Below, in pieces: positions 56,341 through 64,000 of a stretch of 64,000 bases of DNA (its first letter is position 1; each line of letters starts with the position of its first letter). The stretch is from contig NZ_JADGEW010000021.1 of NCBI RefSeq assembly GCF_016744155.1, forward strand, positions 18,105 through 82,104, given 5' to 3'. Origin of the DNA: Amphritea sp. (GTDB taxonomy: Bacteria > Pseudomonadota > Gammaproteobacteria > Pseudomonadales > Balneatricaceae). The notes under the pieces were generated by a model that was given only the letters and a program-made list of their open reading frames with translations, searched no databases and was not told the origin of the DNA. The position numbers were made by a program, and so were the translations under genes.

Positions 56341-57279
56341 CTATTTAACTTTTTCTCTGTATTCGCTTGCTGTCACGCCTGCATTTCTGCGAAAAAATCT
56401 TGCGAAGTATGCCGGATCTTTAAAGCCTAATTGATAACTGATTTCGGTAATGGGCGCTACTGAATAAGTCAGCTGTCGCCTGGCTTCCTGCATTAATCTT
56501 TCCATAATCAATCGTTTTGATGGAAGGCCAGCCAAGCGCCGACAGATCTCATTTAAGCGAGCTTCGGTAACACTGATCATTTCAGAGTACTGAGTCAGCG
56601 TCAGATGTTCACAAAAATGGGCTTCTATCAGCTCATTAAAACGGTGAAAGATCCGTACATCTTCTTTCCGGGTTTTCTGTTTAGGTTGTTTTTGGTCAGA
56701 CAGTCGCGCTATATCAATCAACACTAACTGTAATAACGCTTTAAGTGCCAAGGTATGTTCCATGCTGGTATGGTCATTTTCATCTGCCATCAGTGTTAAC
56801 AGATGTAGCATGCGTTCTGCAGTTGGATCTTTTGCCGGCTCAAGAGCCACGCAAAGAGGGCTAGTCATAAAGCTTTTGCTGGCCAGACCTGTAGGGATCA
56901 TCGCTCCCATCAACTCCCATACCAGCTGCTGTCGGGCAGTTATTACATGGCCTGTCGCATTATTATCAGTGACAAAGGCATGGGGAATCGTTGGTGGTGT
57001 AAAGAAAAACATCGGTCCTTTAACGGTGTAACTTGTTTCATCCAGGTGTACGCGCACCGTTCCATTAAGAATGACATGCACCTGATAAAACCTATCATGA
57101 TGATGCACGGGCATATTTCGGCCAAAAAAATCCGCCATCTTCTCATGATGTGCATAATGGATCTCTGCATCTACATAATGCTCATCGTAGGCGTGGCCTA
57201 TATCTATATTGGGTATGGTGTCAGTATTAGCCAGGTTGCCTGACGGACTTTGGGCAAGCGGTGTTGAACGACTACTCAT
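56341..57279 (-). CDS. hpaA: AraC-family regulator of 4-hydroxyphenylacetate degradation (HpaA-like)
   Basis: 312 residues from ATG 57279 (GAGG upstream). N-terminal cupin sensor domain with PNIDIGHAYDEHY, FFGRNMPVHHHDRFYQVH and FFTPPTIPHAFVTD; C-terminal two-part HTH (LTLTQYSEMISVTEARLNEICRR; ITEISYQLGFKDPAYFARFF). The opening PNIDI..YDE stretch and the R-H-D-x-F-x-Q pattern match E. coli HpaA, the activator that responds to hydroxyphenylacetate. It reads opposite to the oxygenase and along with the reductase, between the two enzyme genes. Confidence 0.88.
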   Translation of the reverse strand: MSSRSTPLAQSPSGNLANTDTIPNIDIGHAYDEHYVDAEIHYAHHEKMADFFGRNMPVHHHDRFYQVHVILNGTVRVHLDETSYTVKGPMFFFTPPTIPHAFVTDNNATGHVITARQQLVWELMGAMIPTGLASKSFMTSPLCVALEPAKDPTAERMLHLLTLMADENDHTSMEHTLALKALLQLVLIDIARLSDQKQPKQKTRKEDVRIFHRFNELIEAHFCEHLTLTQYSEMISVTEARLNEICRRLAGLPSKRLIMERLMQEARRQLTYSVAPITEISYQLGFKDPAYFARFFRRNAGVTASEYREKVK

Positions 57280-57479
57280 AGACAGCCTCAAAGTTAGATA
57301 ATGAAGCAAGTGCACAGATCCAGATATTGATCGGATGCCGATGCAACTCAAGTATGGATTATTCTACCCTTTGTGCAAACTGGTTATAACCCTATCCATG
57401 CTCGTTTTATTATAATGTTAAAAAACAATAAGTTATAATAAATAAATTTATGGAATGAGGCATAAAAGTGGAATATTAA

Positions 57480-57542
57480 TTCATATGTTAACTATCAAAA
57501 GTACAAGCGAGCCTATGAAACATCCCTTTTATTTAGTTAACT
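57480..57542. promoter_or_regulatory. hpaA-oxygenase divergent intergenic region with GTTAAC elements
   Basis: The 365 bases between hpaA (start 57279) and the oxygenase (start 57645) hold no gene. They contain TTCATATGTTAACTA (57480-57494), the same 15-mer as at 56198, and a palindromic AGTTAACT (57535-57542). AT-rich around them. The best place for regulator binding controlling the hydroxylase. Confidence 0.5.
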
Positions 57543-57644
57543 TGTGAACAATAATGAATGCATCATTAAGACAGTATGTTCAGCAAGAGATTATTGAGCA
57601 CGCTGTGTTGTAACAACAGAATAATACACACAAGGTACTGAACG

Positions 57645-58820
57645 ATGGAAAGAACAAATCCAATGTTAGTTGAATTGAAAAAAATTCTACCTGCAATCGC
57701 TGCTAATGCTGTACAGGCTGAACAGGAACGTAAAGTACCTGACGAGAATATTCGTCTTCTAAAATCAATCAATCTGCACCGTGCGCTTCAGCCTAAGGCT
57801 TTTGGCGGTTTGGAATTGTCATTGCCTGAAGTGACTGATTGTGTTGCAGCGCTTGCCGGTGCTTGTGGCGGTACAGCATGGGCGTTTAGCCTGCTTATCA
57901 CTCATAGCCATCAGATGGCTATGTTCTCTAAACAAGCTCAGGATGAGTTCTGGGGTGAAAACCCTGATGCAACGGCAAGCAGCTCGATCGCTCCGTTCGG
58001 TAAAGCAGAAGAGTGTGAAGGTGGCGTAATATTTAATGGTGATATGCGCTGGAGTTCAGGTTGTGATCACGCAGAGTGGGCTATCCTTGGCTTCCTGCGC
58101 GACAACAAAGAAACCGGTGCAAAAGATTACAGCTTCGGTGTCATTTATAAAGATGACTACGAAATCATCGATGATTGGTATTCTGCGGGTATGAAGCCGT
58201 CAGGCACTAAGACTCTAAATGTTAAACAGAACACATTTATCCCTGAGCACCGTATTGAGAAAGCTAAGGCGATGATGACCGGTGAATCTGCTGGTTTCGG
58301 TCTGTACCCTGACAGCAAGATCTACTACACCCCATACCGTCCATACTTTGCTTGTGGTTTCGCTTCTATGGCGCTAGGTATTGCAGAGCGTATGCTAACA
58401 GTATTTAAAGAGCTGACAGCGAACCGTACTCGTGCCTATACAATGGCTGCTTCCGGTAAGGAAATTCCACCTCTTATGCGTCTGGCTGAGTCAACTCATC
58501 AGGTAATGGCTGCACGTGCCTTCATGGAAAAAACCTGGGATGAGCACAAAGAGTTTGGTGAGCAAAACCGCTACCCAACTGATGCTGAGCTTGCTTTCTG
58601 GCGTACTAACCAGGCATATGCGATCAAGATGTGTGTTGAAGCTGTTAACCGTTTGTTTGAAGTGGCTGGTGGTTCTACCTGGATTCACGATAATGAAATT
58701 CAGCGACTGTGGCGTGACTGTAATATGACTGCAGCACATGCTTATACTGACTATGATGTTTGTAAGCAGGTTCTTGGACGCTCGTTGATGGGTATGGATC
58801 CAGATCCTACAATGGTATAA
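57645..58820 (+). CDS. 4-hydroxyphenylacetate 3-monooxygenase, oxygenase component (C2 type)
   Basis: 391 residues, acyl-CoA dehydrogenase fold flavin-dependent monooxygenase. Hydroxylates 4-hydroxyphenylacetate to 3,4-dihydroxyphenylacetate using FMNH2 delivered by the reductase. Runs such as AGACGGTAWAFSLLITHSHQ, ATASSSIAPFGK, SSGCDHAEW, SAGFGLYPDSKIYYTPYRPY and the C-terminus GRSLMGMDPDPTMV match the Acinetobacter C2 oxygenase as I recall it, rather than E. coli HpaB. AAGGT precedes the ATG. Downstream catechol-ring cleavage genes are not in the window. Confidence 0.9.
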   Translation: MERTNPMLVELKKILPAIAANAVQAEQERKVPDENIRLLKSINLHRALQPKAFGGLELSLPEVTDCVAALAGACGGTAWAFSLLITHSHQMAMFSKQAQDEFWGENPDATASSSIAPFGKAEECEGGVIFNGDMRWSSGCDHAEWAILGFLRDNKETGAKDYSFGVIYKDDYEIIDDWYSAGMKPSGTKTLNVKQNTFIPEHRIEKAKAMMTGESAGFGLYPDSKIYYTPYRPYFACGFASMALGIAERMLTVFKELTANRTRAYTMAASGKEIPPLMRLAESTHQVMAARAFMEKTWDEHKEFGEQNRYPTDAELAFWRTNQAYAIKMCVEAVNRLFEVAGGSTWIHDNEIQRLWRDCNMTAAHAYTDYDVCKQVLGRSLMGMDPDPTMV

Positions 58821-58833
58821 CGCTCATTGGCTA

Positions 58834-58868
58834 TAAAAAAACCCGCGTCTATCGCGGGTTTTTTTTGT
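58834..58868 (+). terminator. Terminator after the hpa oxygenase
   Basis: ACCCGCG (58841-58847), loop TCTAT, CGCGGGT (58853-58859), then a T run; the A run on the left may serve the other strand too. Confidence 0.88.
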
Positions 58869-58970
58869 TTCATCGTATTGTAATGAGTAAGAGTATGAGG
58901 AAGGGTGTTTTAAATATTATCTATATTAAATAGTGGCTTGCGTACGATACTTAATCTCATAAATAGGTTT

Positions 58971-59933
58971 TTAATTGTCTGATTTGTTTTTGTACATCAG
59001 TTGGTCAGACTTTTCTAGCAGGCTATTCAGGTCAAGTTTATTGCTGAAATCAACAGGGCAGATGCCGGCGCTAAATTCCAGTTGATATTGAAAGCCTGAC
59101 TTCTCATTAAAGTCATTTACCTGGTTGCGTAAACGCATCATTGAGTCGAGGGCTTGTTCCTCTGTGGTGTTGGTTAGCAGAACTGAAAACTCATCCCCTC
59201 CCATACGTGCATACAGATCTGATTCTCGGAAAGTATTCTTGAGTATATCCGTGAAAGCAATGAGTGCTTTATCTCCTTCGGCGTGACCAAATTGATCATT
59301 AATTTGCTTAAATTTGTCCAGGTCTATGGCGATAAGCGAGGCGGGCAGGCCATTGCGGGCTGACATCTGTAGAGCTTTCTCTGCAAGCATCGCAAAGCCT
59401 CGGCGATTCGATATCATTGTAAGGTCATCGAGCGTCGCTAGCTGAGATGCCGCCAGTTCCTGCTCTGCCATATCTGCAAGGTCTCTCAGGGCTTGCAGGT
59501 CTTCTTTGCTAAGTTCTCTTGGTTTCTGGTCTATCAGGCAGAGAGTACCCATCTTGGCGCCGTCGTGGGCTTTTAAGGGGCAGCCGACATAGAGCCTGAT
59601 GCTTGGGTCCATTGTTACCAGTGGATTGTCTGCGAAGCGTTCATCTTGAGTGGCATCCGGAATATTAAATATTTCGTCGCCTAGAATAGCGTGACCACAG
59701 AAAGAGATATCTCTGTGGGTTTCGGCTGCATCGAGGCCAGTGGCAGACTTAAACCACTGTCGATCTTCATCAATCAGGCTGACTAATGCTATCGGAACAT
59801 CGAACATTCTGGCCGCTAGTCTGGTTAGTCGGTCAAAGCGTTCCTCTGCCTGGGTGTCGAGAATCTTGAGTGATCGAAGCGTATTAATTCGATCCGTTTC
59901 ATTGATAGGTTTATCAGGTGTCTTCACGAACAA
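58971..59933 (-). CDS. Diguanylate cyclase with N-terminal GAF domain
   Basis: 320 residues. GAF sensor about 20-155 (RFDRLTRLAARMFDVPIALVSLI, FCGHAILGDE), then a GGDEF domain with intact active site ARMGGDEFSVLL and, five residues before it, RESD, the allosteric I-site (RxxD). It should make cyclic di-GMP with product inhibition. No membrane segment, so a cytoplasmic sensor; the ligand of the GAF domain is unknown. No partner phosphodiesterase adjacent. Confidence 0.93.
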   Translation of the reverse strand: MFVKTPDKPINETDRINTLRSLKILDTQAEERFDRLTRLAARMFDVPIALVSLIDEDRQWFKSATGLDAAETHRDISFCGHAILGDEIFNIPDATQDERFADNPLVTMDPSIRLYVGCPLKAHDGAKMGTLCLIDQKPRELSKEDLQALRDLADMAEQELAASQLATLDDLTMISNRRGFAMLAEKALQMSARNGLPASLIAIDLDKFKQINDQFGHAEGDKALIAFTDILKNTFRESDLYARMGGDEFSVLLTNTTEEQALDSMMRLRNQVNDFNEKSGFQYQLEFSAGICPVDFSNKLDLNSLLEKSDQLMYKNKSDN

Positions 59934-60307
59934 TTCCCTATTAAAATTAAGGAGATATCGATCTATTCTTGTTTAACAGTATTGCACACAAGATGGCTAA
60001 ATGAACTCGTGAGTAACCATTCTGAGTTTTAATGAGGTCTATGGAAATGAGATAAAAGTCGAAGCATTGATAGACCTTGCCTCTGGTTTGCCTGGTGCTT
60101 TGTGCGTAATCTGCCTGTCGCAATCAGATTTAATATCTGTTCTATTGATTATAGGTCCTAATTTTTTACTGTGATTTACCCGTTTGGTGCTTACTGATTG
60201 TGTTATCTCCGGTTGCAAGGGCCTTTTACGGCTCAAAAGTGCTAGAATCATCGGAGTTTGTATCTGCCAATCTGGGCTGTCATCTTGTATCAATTGAATA
60301 GGTTTGC
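59934..60307. other. Intergenic region between cyclase and RIO kinase genes
   Basis: About 370 bases separating two divergent genes. Mostly AT-rich; no repeat, RNA motif or convincing gene seen. Both promoters must lie here. Confidence 0.5.
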
Positions 60308-61162
60308 ATGAAAGCACCAAAATCTCTACACGGATTGATTGATGAAGGTTTGATTGATGAGGTTATTAGCCGTCTCATGAGTGGCAAAGAGGCTGATATC
60401 TATATCGTCAACTGTTCCGGTCAAATACGTTGTGCCAAAGTTTATAAAGATGCTGTGAAGCGTAGTTTTAAAAATGCTGCTCAGTATCAGGAAGGCCGTA
60501 AAGTGCGTAGTGGTCGCCGCGCCCGGGCTATGGAAAAGAACTCCGCCTATGGTCGTAAGCAACAGGAAGAGATCTGGCAGAACGCTGAAGTGGATGCGTT
60601 GGCCAGACTCCATCGTGCAGGGGTGCGAGTGCCTGAGACATTCGGTTGTATTGATGGTGTCTTGTTGATGGAGCTCGTTATAGACGATGAAGGTGATGTT
60701 GCACCTCGTCTAGGTGATGTGCTGTTAACAGAGGAGCAGGCGATCGAAGATCATACGGTGATGATGCATTACGTGAAGCTAATGCTTTGTGAAGGTATTG
60801 TTCATGGCGATCTCTCTGAATTTAACGTGTTACTTGATGAATATGGGCCGGTTATTATTGACCTGCCTCAGGCGGTTGATGCTTCAGCAAATAACAGTGC
60901 GCGATCGATGTTGCTTCGTGATGTTAATAATATGACCCGTTACTATTCGCAGTTTTCACCGCAGTTAAGTTTGTCTCGCTTTGGTGAAGAGATGTGGTCG
61001 ATGTATGAAGAGGGCGAGTTAAAGCCTGAAACTGAATTGACTGGTCTCTATGATGGTGACGCCGAGAGTGCTGACGTAGATACCGTGCTGGAGGAGATCA
61101 AAGCGGTGATGCAGGAGGAGAGGGAGCGTCAGGAGCGTTTGAAAGACGCGGAAGAGGCTTAA
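60308..61162 (+). CDS. RIO-family atypical serine protein kinase
   Basis: 284 residues. RIO kinase signatures: flexible nucleotide loop MSGKEADIYIVN (about 26-37), Lys in IRCAKVYKDA, catalytic loop VHGDLSEFNVLLDE (Asp about 172) and metal-binding IIDLPQAVDAS. The charged C-terminal tail (QEERERQERLKDAEEA) is variable. Members in bacteria are usually unlinked to ribosome genes, and targets are unknown. Single transcript with a terminator. Confidence 0.92.
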   Translation: MKAPKSLHGLIDEGLIDEVISRLMSGKEADIYIVNCSGQIRCAKVYKDAVKRSFKNAAQYQEGRKVRSGRRARAMEKNSAYGRKQQEEIWQNAEVDALARLHRAGVRVPETFGCIDGVLLMELVIDDEGDVAPRLGDVLLTEEQAIEDHTVMMHYVKLMLCEGIVHGDLSEFNVLLDEYGPVIIDLPQAVDASANNSARSMLLRDVNNMTRYYSQFSPQLSLSRFGEEMWSMYEEGELKPETELTGLYDGDAESADVDTVLEEIKAVMQEERERQERLKDAEEA

Positions 61163-61204
61163 AACACGACTTCTTAGAAGTGTGGATGACGTAATTTAAG
61201 TAAA

Positions 61205-61233
61205 TAAAAAAACCGCCTATCGGCGGTTTTTTT
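61205..61233. terminator. Rho-independent terminator, likely bidirectional
   Basis: ACCGCC-TATC-GGCGGT (61212-61227) with A7 on the left and T7 on the right. Serves the RIO kinase gene on the plus strand and would also terminate leftward transcription from the aconitase side. Confidence 0.88.
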
Positions 61234-61248
61234 GTCAGTATCTAAAGT

Positions 61249-61347
61249 TTACGCAGTTGCGATCACATTAGATGTTTTGTCGATGTAAGAATCGATCTGA
61301 GCTTTGATTATCGCCGCCCTGTTTCTGAGACCGGTTGAGCCCGGCCA
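61249..61347 (-). pseudogene. Orphan C-terminal coding tail, possible gene remnant
   Basis: On the reverse strand, between the aconitase stop (61366) and the terminator, an open stretch of 32 codons ends in TAA at 61249-61251. It reads NRAAIIKAQIDSYIDKTSNV followed by IATA, a plausible protein C-terminus with no start codon or ribosome site of its own. It may be the 3' end of an older gene displaced when the aconitase region arrived. Family not recognised; it could also be chance. Confidence 0.35.
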
Positions 61348-61365
61348 TCACTATTACCTGTTCCG

Positions 61366-64000
61366 TTATGTATTCGAGGCGATAATATCTCGTAACACCA
61401 TCGGCAAGATGCCTTTATGACGTATTTGATCCAGCTCTGATGAGGTGTCGATACGCGAAAGCAACTCTATTTGCTGAGATGAACCATCCGCCCTGCGAAT
61501 GGTCAGCTCCACAGATTTTCTAGGCTTAAGTGTATTAATACCATCCAAGTCAAAGGTTTCTGAACCATCCAAATTGAGAGAAGCGCGTGTGACGCCTTGC
61601 GGTAATTGAAGCGGTAAAACCCCCATTCCCACCAGATTAGATTTGTGAATACGTTCAAAACTTTCAGCAATAATCGCTCTGACACCTAGTAAAGCAGGCC
61701 CTTTGGCGGCCCAATCCCGTGACGAACCAGTGCCATAAAGTTTGCCACCAAAGACAACGGTGGACGTGCCTTCTTCACGGTAACGCGCAGCGGCGTCGTA
61801 AATGGACATTTGAGCAGGTTCACCTTCAGACGGGTGATAATTCGTTACCGCGCCAGTGGTGCCAGGTAGCATCAGGTTTCTGGCTTTAGCATTGCCGAAA
61901 ATACTGCGCAGCATCACGTGGTGGTTGCCTCGGCGTGACCCAAGCGATGTCAGGTCGCCTTCTGCAACACCTTGTGAGATCAGGTATTCGCCAGGAGGAG
62001 AGTCCGGGCGTATACGGCTTACCGGAGAAATATGGTCTGTGGTTGTGTTGTCATCACACATCACCAGCATGCGTGCCCCTGAAATATTGTTTAACGCGTC
62101 TTGTGGTGTTTCCAGTGAGAAACCGTCGAAGAAAGAGATTTCCTGGATGTAGGTCGAATCTGGATCCCAGTCATAAACAGGGCCGGTAGGTGATTCCAGG
62201 TTCCGCCACGTATCAGGGCCGTCGAGCGCATTCTCATAGGTTTCTCTGAAGGCTTTCGGATCCAAACATTCAAGCATGGTCTGAGTAATTTCAGCGTTGC
62301 TGGGCCAGACATCTTTAAGGAAAACATCGTTTCCTTTTGCATCCTGACCAATTGGTGAGCTGGTCACATCAATATTCACGTTGCCCGCAATTGCCATGGC
62401 AACGACCAGCGGTGGTGACATAAGGAAGTTGGTATCAACATCCGGATGCACGCGGCCTTCAAAATTTCGGTTACCGGATAAAACAGATGCAGCGATAATA
62501 TCGTGGTTTTGCAAAGCTGCTTCAATGCTCGGTGCCAGAGGGCCAGAATTACCCACGCAGGTTGTACACCCATAACCGGCGGTATTAAAGCCTAGTGCAT
62601 CCAAATGCTGTTGCAGTCCCGCCTTGGTTAAAAAGTCGGTTGCAACCGGTGACCCCGGTGCCAAAGATGTTTTAACGCCATCAGGTACTTTCATCCCAAG
62701 CTCATTTGCTTTCTTGGCAAGCAAGCCAGCCGCAATCAATAAGCCAGGGTTAGATGTATTGGTGCAGGCCGTAATTGCCGCAATCACGATATCGCCGTCT
62801 TTTAACTCCCTTTCAGGTAACGCTGCGAAAATGCCTGCTTCGTCTGCTTTCATTGGAGTAACGTTAACGACTTCAGGCTTGCGTTCTCCTTCAGTCGACG
62901 CTTTTCTAAAAACGTTGCCAAGCTCAGCCAGCGGCAGCCTGTCCTGAGGCCTTTTAGGGCCAGCCACAGAAGTTTCAACAGTGGATAGATTAAGCTGAAG
63001 AAGATCGGTATAGCGTGGAAGAGACTGACCTGGCGTCCAAGCCATATTTTGTGCTTTATAAAAAGCGAGTGGCAGATCTCCATCCCTACCCGTTGCTCTC
63101 AGATAATCGGCAGAGATTTCATCAAATGGGAAAAAGCCCATGGTTGCGCCATATTCAGGCGACATATTGGCAATGGTCGCACGGTCAGGCAGGGAAAGAT
63201 TGGCACACCCCTCACCGATGTATTCAACAAATTTACCAACAACACCACCTGGATATTTTCTCAACATTTCAGTGATCGTTAGTACCAGGTCTGTCGCGGT
63301 GACACCTTCTCTTAATGCTCCTGTGAGTTCAACACCCACCACTTCTGGGGCCAGCATTTGCATGGGTTGGCCAAGCATGGAAGCTCCGGCTTCAATGCCA
63401 CCAACGCCCCAGCCCACGATACCTAAAGCGTTAGCCATTGGCGTATGGCTATCCATACCAATGAGGGTATCCGGGACCATCAGCCCTTTAATGTTGAGAT
63501 AGCCTTGTGCCAAATACTCCAGGTTAACCTGATGAACAATGCCGGTTTGCGGAGGAATAATCCTGATTGTTTCAAATGCCTGCGCGCCCCATTTCAAAAA
63601 TGCATAACGCTCTTTATTTCTGGCCGCCTCCAGTTCTCCATTGATTTTGAGAGAAGCGGGGCTACCTGTATTGTCCATTGTAACTGTGTGATCGATAACA
63701 AGGTCTGCGCGTACCAAAGGCTCAATTATCGCAGGGTCCATGCCCATGCGCTGAACCGCTGAACGCATAGCAGCAAAGTCGACAAGGGCTGGTGTGCCAC
63801 TGAGGTCGTGCATTATGACGCGACCTGCCGTGAAAGGAATTTCGATCGGCTTTGTGCCTTGATGTTCTGTCCAGCTTCCAAGCGCCTGAACCTGCTCAGC
63901 GGTTACGCCGTTTTGGCCAACATTTCGGGCGATACCTTCCAGAATAGGGCGAAGAGAAAAAGGGAGTTCATCAAGTTTTATACCAAATAGTTCAGCGGTA
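61366..64000 (-). CDS. acnA: Aconitate hydratase, AcnA type (5' end beyond window)
   Basis: The reading frame is open from the right window edge, 877 codons visible; probably only the first few dozen are missing. Isomerises citrate and isocitrate through a 4Fe-4S cluster. Cluster cysteines: one in ACTNTSNPG and two in GYGCTTCVGNSG; others: MDSHTPMANALGIVGWGVGG, YGTGSSRDWAAKGP in the swivelling domain and the usual AcnA (not AcnB) domain order. The start ELPFSLRPILEGIARN differs from the LPYSLKVLLEN wording common in Gammaproteobacteria, so the copy may be divergent or transferred. An apparent ATG at 63813 is internal, since coding continues upstream of it. Confidence 0.92.
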   Translation of the reverse strand, partial: TAELFGIKLDELPFSLRPILEGIARNVGQNGVTAEQVQALGSWTEHQGTKPIEIPFTAGRVIMHDLSGTPALVDFAAMRSAVQRMGMDPAIIEPLVRADLVIDHTVTMDNTGSPASLKINGELEAARNKERYAFLKWGAQAFETIRIIPPQTGIVHQVNLEYLAQGYLNIKGLMVPDTLIGMDSHTPMANALGIVGWGVGGIEAGASMLGQPMQMLAPEVVGVELTGALREGVTATDLVLTITEMLRKYPGGVVGKFVEYIGEGCANLSLPDRATIANMSPEYGATMGFFPFDEISADYLRATGRDGDLPLAFYKAQNMAWTPGQSLPRYTDLLQLNLSTVETSVAGPKRPQDRLPLAELGNVFRKASTEGERKPEVVNVTPMKADEAGIFAALPERELKDGDIVIAAITACTNTSNPGLLIAAGLLAKKANELGMKVPDGVKTSLAPGSPVATDFLTKAGLQQHLDALGFNTAGYGCTTCVGNSGPLAPSIEAALQNHDIIAASVLSGNRNFEGRVHPDVDTNFLMSPPLVVAMAIAGNVNIDVTSSPIGQDAKGNDVFLKDVWPSNAEITQTMLECLDPKAFRETYENALDGPDTWRNLESPTGPVYDWDPDSTYIQEISFFDGFSLETPQDALNNISGARMLVMCDDNTTTDHISPVSRIRPDSPPGEYLISQGVAEGDLTSLGSRRGNHHVMLRSIFGNAKARNLMLPGTTGAVTNYHPSEGEPAQMSIYDAAARYREEGTSTVVFGGKLYGTGSSRDWAAKGPALLGVRAIIAESFERIHKSNLVGMGVLPLQLPQGVTRASLNLDGSETFDLDGINTLKPRKSVELTIRRADGSSQQIELLSRIDTSSELDQIRHKGILPMVLRDIIASNT

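Noticed and set aside
60039..60320. Reverse-strand open frame upstream of the RIO kinase
   Set aside because: Overlaps the kinase start, no ribosome site, product has no recognisable pattern.
63140..63813. ATG at 63813 as the aconitase start
   Set aside because: The frame continues open to the window edge with family-like sequence (PFSLRPILEG), so the start lies outside.
1..64000. CRISPR arrays, insertion sequences, prophage, tRNA or rRNA genes
   Set aside because: None seen: no regularly spaced direct repeats, transposase motifs, or tRNA/rRNA patterns found by reading both strands.

Overview
The window is ordinary chromosomal DNA of a gammaproteobacterium, most likely a marine Oceanospirillales relative (Neptuniibacter/Amphritea/Marinobacterium-like). 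This placement is an inference. It rests on gene order that follows Pseudomonas blocks (slt-uup-usp-topA-sulA-lexA; folE-smr-prmB-aroC; LysR-leuCDB-asd-fimV-truA-trpF-accD-folC-dedD-cvpA-purF-metZ), moderate GC content, and a class III (PhaC+PhaE) polyhydroxyalkanoate synthase. No tRNA, rRNA, insertion sequence, prophage or CRISPR array was seen.

Layout. 1-9 kb: a lytic transglycosylase (cut by the window edge), an ABC-F ATPase, a universal stress protein, small unknown proteins and topA. 8.7-12 kb: an SOS block with lexA-sulA leftward and dinG rightward, and three LexA-box-like sites between them. 12-21.4 kb: rhlB, selO, a small membrane protein with an 18-T run, gpsA-sixA, an O-antigen-ligase-like protein, an alpha/beta hydrolase, a DUF4892/OmpA-like protein and a patatin. 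21.5-29.7 kb: folE, smr, prmB, aroC, polyamine genes speE and speD, an MFS transporter, DUF6489 and phaR, an exported-protein gene broken by a stop codon, and a REP-like tandem hairpin. 29.8-33 kb: phaE-phaC and a LysR regulator. 33-50.5 kb: leucine (leuCDB), aspartate (asd), tryptophan (trpFBA), fatty acid (accD), folate, purine (purF) and methionine (metZ) biosynthesis, with fimV and truA inside the block.

50.5-54.5 kb holds dusC and the AMMECR1-MEMO-radical SAM trio (amrS divergent from amrB-amrA). The trio's rightward arm overlaps a macrodomain gene, making a compact four-gene unit of unclear biochemical function; this is the best candidate here for an under-described system. 55.2-58.8 kb holds a two-component 4-hydroxyphenylacetate 3-hydroxylase of the Acinetobacter C1/C2 type: a flavin reductase with a C-terminal MarR-like domain, an HpaA-type AraC regulator and the oxygenase. 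A repeated TTCATATGTTAACTA element lies upstream of both enzyme genes. 59-64 kb holds a GAF-GGDEF diguanylate cyclase, a RIO-family kinase and an AcnA-type aconitase cut by the right window edge, preceded by what looks like the orphan 3' tail of another gene.

Most of the window is housekeeping. Items worth a second look are mainly regulatory or structural: the SOS boxes, a UUCG hairpin inside the 5' end of truA, the T18 tract, the interrupted secreted protein, the hpa repeats, the Amr-macrodomain operon and the aconitase junction.
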